Shown here one piece after another: positions 57,822 through 64,000 of a stretch of 64,000 bases of DNA. Within the stretch, counting starts at the first letter, position 1; each line of letters begins with the position of its first letter. The translations under genes and the position numbers were made by a program. This DNA is from Novosphingobium sp. NDB2Meth1 (lineage in GTDB: Bacteria; Pseudomonadota; Alphaproteobacteria; Sphingomonadales; Sphingomonadaceae). The notes beneath the pieces were generated by a model. The model had not been told where the DNA came from. It saw only the letters and a list, made by a program, of their open reading frames with translations, and ran no database searches. The stretch lies in NCBI RefSeq assembly GCF_900117425.1, contig NZ_FPEH01000019.1:62001-126000 (forward strand), read 5' to 3'.

Positions 57822-59259
57822 ATCCCAGCGCCTGATCGCCGCGATCATGGCGCTCGCCCTCCCGCTCGCCACGATACCCGCTCCGGTCTCCGCCAATGTC
57901 GGCAGCTCGATGGACTCGTTCCTGAACGATGTCGGCGGCGCGTCGAACGTGACCGGCCCAACCGCCTTCCAAGGCCAGTCGGCCGGCTACTACAGCCTCG
58001 GCAATGTCTGGATGCGCTTCCCGCAGAAGACGACCTCGATCGCCAACCTCCAATTGCCCAAAGCCCGCGCCGGCTGCGGCGGCATCGACCTGTTTGCGGG
58101 CTCATTCAGTTTCATCAACGCGAGCGAGATCGTCGCGATGCTCAAAGCCGTCGCCAACAATGCGGTCGGCTTTGCCTTCAGCCTCGCCATCGACACCGTC
58201 TGCCCGGAATGCTCGAAGATCATGCAGGAGTTCGCCCAAAAAGCGCAGCTCATGAACAATCTCAGCATCAACTCGTGCGAGATGGCGCAGGGCCTCGTCG
58301 GCGGCGTCTGGCCCAAGGGCGACCTTGCCGACAAGGCGGTCTGCGAAGCGATCGGCAACAGCCAGGGTATCTTCACCGACTACGCCGCCGCCAAGCACGG
58401 CTGCGGTACGCGCGGTGAGCGCGCGAGTACGACGGGCAAGGCCGACGCGAGCTTTGCCGACGTCAATCCCGGCGTGGCGCGAAACTACACATGGACCGTT
58501 CTCAAGAAGTCCGCCTTCTTCTCGCCGGGCGGCAGGTTCGACCAGGAACTCGCTGAATATGCCATGACTTTGGTGGGCACGGTGATCTACCAGCCGCCCA
58601 AGGATGACAGCGCCGGCAAGTTCATTCCCGTGTCGGGCGATGCTTCGTCGACCCTGGTCTCGGCGCTTCTCGACGGCAGCTCGGGCAGCGCGGTCAAGAT
58701 CTTCCACTGCGACGAGCCCGACCAGTGCCTCAACCCCGGCCTCGCAGCGCTCTCGGTGCCAACGTCCAAGGCGCTGCGCCCGCGCATTGCAGCGTTGATC
58801 GATGGCATGGTCCAGGCGATCCGCGACGACACCGCGATCACGGCGGCGCAGAAGGAACTGCTGCAGATCTCCTCGATCCCGCTCTACAAGATCCTGACCG
58901 TCCAGGCCGCTTATGGACGCGGCATGCCAACCGATGACCGCCAGACCCTCGCCGAGATTGCCAGCGTCGACCTGCTCTTTGCGGTGCTCGACCGCATCGT
59001 CAGCGAATCCAGCCGCTCGATGGCAAGTTTCATCGGTGCCGACGAGGCCAAGATCGCGCTGTGGCAGGGCCAGGTGAACGTGGTCCGTCAGGCACTCGCG
59101 GACAGGCAGGCCAATACCCACGCCAAAGTCGGGGCGATCATGCAGATCATCGAGAAGACCGCGTTCATCGAGAACCTGCTCGCCAGCCAGATGTCACCGG
59201 GCATGGCCGCTGCGCTCGACTGGTCGCGCGCCGTCGAAACCCGCGCCCTCACCCACTGA
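57811..59259 (+). CDS. traH: conjugal transfer protein TraH
   Basis: A 482-residue periplasmic protein with a signal peptide (IAAIMALALPLATIPAPVSA). Family landmarks are QGQSAGYYSLGNVWMRFP, GCGGIDLFAGSFSFINASEI and CPECSKIMQEFAQKAQLMNN. A C-terminal coiled region follows. TraH works with TraF, TraN and TraG in mating-pair stabilisation and pilus biogenesis. It overlaps traF by 11 bases and is followed after 36 bases by traG. Confidence 0.93.
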   Translation: MTTRSQRLIAAIMALALPLATIPAPVSANVGSSMDSFLNDVGGASNVTGPTAFQGQSAGYYSLGNVWMRFPQKTTSIANLQLPKARAGCGGIDLFAGSFSFINASEIVAMLKAVANNAVGFAFSLAIDTVCPECSKIMQEFAQKAQLMNNLSINSCEMAQGLVGGVWPKGDLADKAVCEAIGNSQGIFTDYAAAKHGCGTRGERASTTGKADASFADVNPGVARNYTWTVLKKSAFFSPGGRFDQELAEYAMTLVGTVIYQPPKDDSAGKFIPVSGDASSTLVSALLDGSSGSAVKIFHCDEPDQCLNPGLAALSVPTSKALRPRIAALIDGMVQAIRDDTAITAAQKELLQISSIPLYKILTVQAAYGRGMPTDDRQTLAEIASVDLLFAVLDRIVSESSRSMASFIGADEAKIALWQGQVNVVRQALADRQANTHAKVGAIMQIIEKTAFIENLLASQMSPGMAAALDWSRAVETRALTH

Positions 59260-59295
59260 CACGTCAGCTCATAAAGCCAGCAAGGGACCACCGAA

Positions 59296-61992
59296 ATGGT
59301 CGAAGTCTTCACGATCGGCGGCGGCGACTACCTCGTCGCGGTGTTCCGGGCGGTGGCTGCCTGGACCGGCAATGGCGGCTACAAGGGTCTGCTGCAGGTC
59401 GTGATGGTCATGGGGCTCGGGCTCTCGGCGCTCACGCTCGCTTTCGGGCAGAACTGGCGCGCGTGGATCAACTGGTTCCTTGGCGCGACGCTTATGTATT
59501 CCTGCCTTATGGTGCCGCGGCTCGACGTCCACGTCACCGACCGCATCAACCCCAGCCTTGCGCCGGCCAATGTGAGCAATGTCCCGCTGGGCCTTGCGCT
59601 GATGGCGAGTTTCACGAGCCAGGTCGGTGACTACCTCACCGGCTCGGCCGAGGTGGTCTTCGCGCTTCCGCCCCAGCTCAATTACTCGAAGAATGGGATG
59701 GTCTACGGTGCGCGCCTGTTCGAGGCGACGCGGGGCCTGCGCATCTCCGATCCCGAGTTCGCTGCCAATCTCGATGAGCATTTCCGGCAATGCGTGTTCT
59801 ACGATGTTCTGCTGGGCCGGGTATCGATGCAGACGCTTGCGAACAGCAGCGACATCTGGACGACGATTGGCCCCGGCAGCCCGGCGCGTGCGCAGCGGTT
59901 TCTCACCCGCGATGCAGCGAGCGGCAAAGTCACAGCGACCATCCTCACCTGCCGGGAGGCCTACACCGCGCTGAACGGTCAGTGGACCGGCCTGATCACC
60001 GCCATTACCACGGCGTTTGGCCGGCAGCTCTATCCGAACCAGACCGCATCGCTCGCCAAGGCCAAGCTGCTGGCTGATCTGCCCGTCGCCTTCCAATATC
60101 TCTCCGGCGTCTCGGCCAATGCCTCTCAGATCTTCAAGCAGACGCTGACGATCAACGCGATGGCGCAGGCGATGCACGGCTTTGCGGGGAACAGCGGGGC
60201 CTCGAGCATTGACGTCTATGCCCAGACCCGCGCCGATATCCAGACCGAGCGCACCTACGGCTCGATCGCCAACAACGCCATGAAATGGGTGCCGCTGCTC
60301 GGCATCGTGCTGACCGTGCTATTCTATGCGCTGTTCCCGGTGCTGTTTCCGCTGTTTCTGCTCCCCCGCACGGGGCCGACCGCGCTCAAGGGTTACCTTA
60401 CAGGCTTCTTCTATCTCGCGGCCTGGGGGCCGCTCTTTGTCATCCTCCACATGATCCTGATGACCAAGGGCGCCTCCGATATGGCCGCTGTCGCAAATGG
60501 GGCGGGGCTCAGCCTTGCAACCTTCACCGGCATGGCCGACGTCAATGCCGATATCAGCCTGCTGGCAGGCTATCTGATTGCCTCGGTGCCGTTCCTGGCC
60601 GGCGGCGTCGCCAAGGGCGCGATGGCGATATCATCGCAGGCAACCTCCTACCTCAACCCCAGCCAGAACGCCGCCGAGGAAGCTGCACGCGAAGCCAGCA
60701 CCGGCAATGTCTCGCTCGGCAACTCCAGCATCGACAATTCGACCGTGTTCACGCGCCAGTTTGCGCAAGGGACGATCGCGCCGAGCTTTGCCTATGGCGC
60801 GCCGCAGACCCGCACGATCAGCGAAAGCGGCGCTACCACGTCCTGGTTCCCTGACGCGGCCTATGACCAAGTCCCGAACTCGAGCTACCCCTTCACACCG
60901 ACACTTGGGGCGGAGTTCTCCTCGCGTCTGGCTATGATGGCATCCGAAGCTAGGAGCCGCAGTGAGACCCTTGCCAATGTCGCCAGCCAGTCTACGTCCA
61001 ATGCCATCAGCCGGTTCCGGGAGCTGCGCAACCAGTTCAGTTCCTCGCATGGCAGCGAAACCGCGCAAGGCAACACGACCTCGGACAGCATCCAGACCGC
61101 CTACAGCGAAGTGGATCAGGCGTCGGCCAGTCTACAGCGGCAGTTTGGTCTGTCACGGCGAGCAGCGGATGACATGTCGATTGCCTGGTTCTTGAACGGC
61201 GAAGCATCAGCTGGCCTCGGCAGCAACTTCGGAACCGCAAAAGTAGGGGGCGGAGCGCGGGGTGGCCGAAATCAGTCCTGGACGACCAGCGACACCGCGA
61301 TTGCATCCGAAGATCGCTCCCGCATCCTCGGTAGCCTCAAGCAGATGTCCGACAGCAAGAACTGGTCTAGCACCCGCGATGGCTTCCTCCGCACCATCAG
61401 CACATCCGGAAGCTCATCGGTCTCCTCGAGTGCCGGCGGGCTGAATTCCAGTATCACGGAAAGTCGCGCCAACTCCCAAGAGGCTCGGCGGGCAGAAGAG
61501 ACAGCGCACCGGCTAGAGCGCCAGGCTTCGTACTTCGCTGGCCATAGCGCCGCAGGTAATCTGAACCTCAGTCAGGCATATCGCGAGTGGGGTCTTGCAG
61601 AGCTGGATCGCAATCGTGATTTTTATGGAAGTGCCCGCTTCGACGACACAGCTTTTCAGCTAAGTCCAGCAGGGCAGGCAATGCAGTCAAAGTTCATCGA
61701 GAGCTATGCGGATAAACTGCGCGACGATGTTTCCGGCGACCTAGCCCTCCCTTCAGCTCCGCCACTGGCACAGCCGGACACTCGAGGCGTCCGTCAGGTC
61801 TCGGCGAGCAAGGCCAGCGGTAGGCAATCGCGCCTACCAAATGTCGAGGGGATCCATTCGAGCGTGGAACAGGTGCAGATGCGGGGTCGACGCACAATTG
61901 AGACCCAACGCAGTTCGCTCGAAGCCCTGACCAAAGATGCTACAGGAGTAAGTGCGGACCGAGCCATGCGCGTGAACGAATGGCCCGAATAA
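59296..61992 (+). CDS. traG: conjugal transfer protein TraG (mating-pair stabilisation, exclusion target)
   Basis: An 898-residue protein. The N-terminal half is TraG_N-like with several membrane helices (KGLLQVVMVMGLGLSALTLA, LLGIVLTVLFYALFPVLFPL, FFYLAAWGPLFVILHMILMT). The C-terminal part from about residue 520 is a polar, Ser-rich periplasmic region with NSSITESRANSQEARRAEET. In F the C-terminal part is recognised by the exclusion protein TraS. The base composition becomes visibly less GC-rich from about 60.9 kb to the end, suggesting a replaced or fast-evolving module. It closes the operon. Confidence 0.9.
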   Translation: MVEVFTIGGGDYLVAVFRAVAAWTGNGGYKGLLQVVMVMGLGLSALTLAFGQNWRAWINWFLGATLMYSCLMVPRLDVHVTDRINPSLAPANVSNVPLGLALMASFTSQVGDYLTGSAEVVFALPPQLNYSKNGMVYGARLFEATRGLRISDPEFAANLDEHFRQCVFYDVLLGRVSMQTLANSSDIWTTIGPGSPARAQRFLTRDAASGKVTATILTCREAYTALNGQWTGLITAITTAFGRQLYPNQTASLAKAKLLADLPVAFQYLSGVSANASQIFKQTLTINAMAQAMHGFAGNSGASSIDVYAQTRADIQTERTYGSIANNAMKWVPLLGIVLTVLFYALFPVLFPLFLLPRTGPTALKGYLTGFFYLAAWGPLFVILHMILMTKGASDMAAVANGAGLSLATFTGMADVNADISLLAGYLIASVPFLAGGVAKGAMAISSQATSYLNPSQNAAEEAAREASTGNVSLGNSSIDNSTVFTRQFAQGTIAPSFAYGAPQTRTISESGATTSWFPDAAYDQVPNSSYPFTPTLGAEFSSRLAMMASEARSRSETLANVASQSTSNAISRFRELRNQFSSSHGSETAQGNTTSDSIQTAYSEVDQASASLQRQFGLSRRAADDMSIAWFLNGEASAGLGSNFGTAKVGGGARGGRNQSWTTSDTAIASEDRSRILGSLKQMSDSKNWSSTRDGFLRTISTSGSSSVSSSAGGLNSSITESRANSQEARRAEETAHRLERQASYFAGHSAAGNLNLSQAYREWGLAELDRNRDFYGSARFDDTAFQLSPAGQAMQSKFIESYADKLRDDVSGDLALPSAPPLAQPDTRGVRQVSASKASGRQSRLPNVEGIHSSVEQVQMRGRRTIETQRSSLEALTKDATGVSADRAMRVNEWPE

Positions 61993-61997
61993 AGCCT

Positions 61998-62210
61998 TCA
62001 AAGGATGAAGTCTGCAAGCACCACGTACCCGACGTAGACAGCCAGGATCAGGCAAACGGCAATGGTCACAACGCGATTGATCGGATCAGCCCAAGCCTTC
62101 TTGATCCGGTACTCGGTCAACCTGTTCTCAGCCAAGGCCTTATCCAGCTCTGCCAGCCCTTCCCACTTGTTCTTTGCAATGCCCTCGGAGCGTTCATCCA
62201 TTTGGCTCAT
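61998..62210 (-). CDS. small single-pass membrane protein opposite the traG end
   Basis: A 70-residue protein starting MSQMDERSEGIAKNKWEGLA. The soluble N-terminal half is charged (ELDKALAENRLTEYRIKKAW), and one membrane helix follows (VVTIAVCLILAVYVGYVVLA) near the end. The ATG at 62208-62210 has GGAG 8 bases upstream; a longer frame above it is unsupported. It converges on traG, ending 6 bases from its stop. I do not recognise the family. Its position after traG recalls exclusion genes such as traS/eex, but those are codirectional and larger, so this is only a suggestion. Confidence 0.62.
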   Translation of the reverse strand: MSQMDERSEGIAKNKWEGLAELDKALAENRLTEYRIKKAWADPINRVVTIAVCLILAVYVGYVVLADFIL

Positions 62211-62408
62211 CACACTAACTCCGCTGATCCTTCCTGCGGAACATAACATAAACAAAAATCAAAGCCAATTACCAATGATCGGCGACAAAGCGCCGAGAAT
62301 CAGAAACTAACCGTTCGATCTTTAATGCGAAATTCGAGCAAGTTCACCTCGCGCAGGCCCAATCCGCTTTGTTGCCCGTTCACCGCCCCTGTGCTTAACT
62401 AGCGATGC
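62211..62408. promoter_or_regulatory. divergent promoter region of the small membrane protein and restriction enzyme
   Basis: This 198-base gap separates two divergent genes. TTGCCC at 62372-62377 with a TTAACT 17 bases later (62395-62400) might be a weak promoter for the restriction gene. It would give almost no leader, so it is uncertain. Confidence 0.3.
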
Positions 62409-64000
62409 ATGAGAGACCCCGCCGACATTGATGCATTCATCGCGCATTGGCGTGAAACCGGCGGTAGCGAACTCGCCAACACGCAGAGCTTCATCAACGG
62501 TCTGTGCCACCTGCTCGGCGTCGATGCTCCTGCCGGGAGCCGTACCGACGACAAGCACAACGACTATGTATTCGAACGCCGCGTGTTCCAGGATAACGGC
62601 GACGGCACGCAGAGCTTCGGCCGGATCGACTGCTACAAACGCCGCTGCTTCATTCTTGAGGCCAAGCAAGGCAGCGAGGGCGATCGGGCGGCGGCAGCCA
62701 AAGGCGAAGACGACCTCGACCTGTTCGGCCAGACCGCGAGCGCGCGAGTCAAGCGCGGCACAGCGCGGCGGGGCACCCCGGGCTGGGCCAAGGCGATGGT
62801 GCAGGCCAAGGGCCAGGCCGAACGCTATGCCAAGGCCCTCCCCGCCGATCATGGCTGGCCGCCGTTTCTGCTGGTGGCAGACATCGGCTATTGCATCGAG
62901 GTCTATGCCGATTTCACCGGCACCGGGAAGGCCTATGCCCAGTTCCCGGATCGAGCGCGCTACCGGATCATGCTGGAGGATCTGGCAGACGAGGACGTGC
63001 GCGACCGCCTCCGCGCCATCTGGACTGAGCCCAAGACGCTCGACCCCGCCATCCAGTCAGCCAAGGTCACACGCGAGATCGCCGATCTCCTTGCCACGGT
63101 ATCGAAGCGGCTCGAGGCGCGCGGATACAACGCGGAGAGCGTCAGCGGCTTCCTCATGCGCGTGCTGTTCACGATGTTCGCGGAAGACACCAAGGTTCTG
63201 CTGCCGGAAGACAGCTTCAAGACCCTGCTGCGCGAGCACATCGGTAATGCGGGGATGCTCCACCATTCACTGGCCGCGCTGTGGAAGGCGATGGACAAGG
63301 GCGAGTTCGCCCCCGCGCTGCGCACGCAGGTGAAGCGCTTCAACGGGTATCTGTTCAAGTCCACGGATGCACCGGTGCTCGATGACGACGAGCTGCAAGC
63401 GCTTATCGAGGCTGCCGAGAAGGACTGGACCGAGGTCGAGCCCGCCATCTTCGGTACGCTGTTGGAGCGCGCGCTGAACCCGAAAGAGCGCGCCAAGCTG
63501 GGCGCGCACTACACCCCGCGCGCCTATGTCGAGCGGCTGATCGGCCCGACGATCATGGAGCCGCTACGCGCCGATTGGGATGGGGTGCGCGGCGCTGCCG
63601 CGACCCTGATCGAGGAAGGCAAGGCAAGCGAGGCCAAGGCCTTTGTCGAGGCTTTCCATGCCCGTCTGGCGCAGACCAAGGTGCTCGATCCTGCCTGCGG
63701 TACCGGCAATTTTCTTTATGTCGCCATGGCGCGGATGAAGGAGCTGGAAGGCGAAGTGCTCGACCTGCTCGAGGAACTGGGCGACGCCCAATATCTTGCT
63801 GAGCTGACCGGCCACACGATCACGCCGGAAAACTTCCTCGGCATCGAGATCAACCCACGCGCTGCGGCCATCGCGCAGCTGGTGCTGTGGATCGGATATC
63901 TGCAATGGCACTTCCGCGTGAATGGCCCCAATCGCTCCCCGCCCGAGCCGATCCTCAAAAATATCCGTACCATCGAAAACCGCGATGCGTTGATCGATTA
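62409..64000 (+). CDS. MmeI-like (type IIL) restriction-modification enzyme, N-terminal part (cut by window edge)
   Basis: The first 530 codons are in the window; the frame is open to the edge. It begins MRDPADIDAFIAHWRETGGS. A PD-(D/E)xK-type nuclease site is visible as FGRIDCYKRRCFILEAKQG (Asp then E-x-K, near residues 74-87). A helical spacer follows with LMRVLFTMFAEDTKVLLPED, and the methyltransferase begins with KLGAHYTPRAYVERLI and motif I LDPACGTGNFLYVAM near residue 427. Single-chain nuclease plus N6-adenine methyltransferase with this order is the MmeI family. The target-recognition domain and the NPPY motif lie beyond the edge. It would cut foreign DNA and protect self DNA. Confidence 0.88.
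   Translation, partial: MRDPADIDAFIAHWRETGGSELANTQSFINGLCHLLGVDAPAGSRTDDKHNDYVFERRVFQDNGDGTQSFGRIDCYKRRCFILEAKQGSEGDRAAAAKGEDDLDLFGQTASARVKRGTARRGTPGWAKAMVQAKGQAERYAKALPADHGWPPFLLVADIGYCIEVYADFTGTGKAYAQFPDRARYRIMLEDLADEDVRDRLRAIWTEPKTLDPAIQSAKVTREIADLLATVSKRLEARGYNAESVSGFLMRVLFTMFAEDTKVLLPEDSFKTLLREHIGNAGMLHHSLAALWKAMDKGEFAPALRTQVKRFNGYLFKSTDAPVLDDDELQALIEAAEKDWTEVEPAIFGTLLERALNPKERAKLGAHYTPRAYVERLIGPTIMEPLRADWDGVRGAAATLIEEGKASEAKAFVEAFHARLAQTKVLDPACGTGNFLYVAMARMKELEGEVLDLLEELGDAQYLAELTGHTITPENFLGIEINPRAAAIAQLVLWIGYLQWHFRVNGPNRSPPEPILKNIRTIENRDALID

Noticed and set aside
1..64000. CRISPR array
   Set aside because: No regularly spaced repeats of 25-40 bases were seen anywhere; the repeated short motifs are dispersed operators.

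Overview
The window is high-GC alphaproteobacterial DNA, most likely from a sphingomonad (Novosphingobium/Sphingobium type). This rests on the TonB receptor, the acyl-CoA gene content, a GAAC-N7-GAAC LexA-type box and the F-type transfer genes. A dense catabolic region lies directly beside a conjugative type IV secretion operon, so the DNA is probably a catabolic megaplasmid or integrative conjugative element. That is an inference: no origin, relaxase, coupling protein or integrase is in view. All similarity statements are from memory of the families; nothing was aligned or searched.

Region 1 (1-19.6 kb) is a beta-oxidation-like block. It starts with a cut-off AHL-lactonase-family gene, then holds an SDR, a zinc-free MDR, an NMO-type protein, three AMP-forming acyl-CoA ligases, two adjacent pairs of acyl-CoA dehydrogenases, a MaoC-like dehydratase, two enoyl-CoA hydratases, an alpha/beta hydrolase, a thioesterase, an aldo/keto reductase and an APH-type kinase. 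The genes form back-to-back operons. Three of the divergent promoters share one 16-bp operator, AGTTATATAACTAGGT (sites near 7080, 11000 and 17260).

Region 2 (20-42 kb) reads as a camphor-type monoterpenoid pathway. It has a CYP101-like P450 with camphor-contact residues kept, a CamD-like zinc alcohol dehydrogenase, LLM monooxygenases closely resembling 2,5- and 3,6-diketocamphane monooxygenases, a flavin reductase, an OTEMO (CamG)-like Baeyer-Villiger monooxygenase followed by a CoA ligase, and further hydratases, SnoaL-like proteins, a VOC protein, a RibB variant for flavin supply and a TonB receptor. Seven copies of a second operator, TCAAC-N6-GTTGA, sit in five intergenic regions of this block. 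One tandem pair lies just upstream of a TetR gene (40065-40730), which is the natural candidate regulator. Ferredoxin and ferredoxin reductase for the P450, and any thiolase, are not in the window.

Region 3 (42.1-62.2 kb) starts with an 810-bp gene-poor junction, then an AlpA-like and a helix-turn-helix regulator, the latter with a LexA-type box. An 18-gene F-type transfer operon follows, in the order traA-L-E-K-B-dsbC-V-C-orf-trbI-S26 peptidase-W-U-trbC-N-F-H-G, with most genes overlapping by a few bases. A small membrane protein gene lies opposite the end of traG.

Region 4 (62.4 kb to the edge) is the first 530 codons of an MmeI-like (type IIL) restriction-methyltransferase, cut by the window end.
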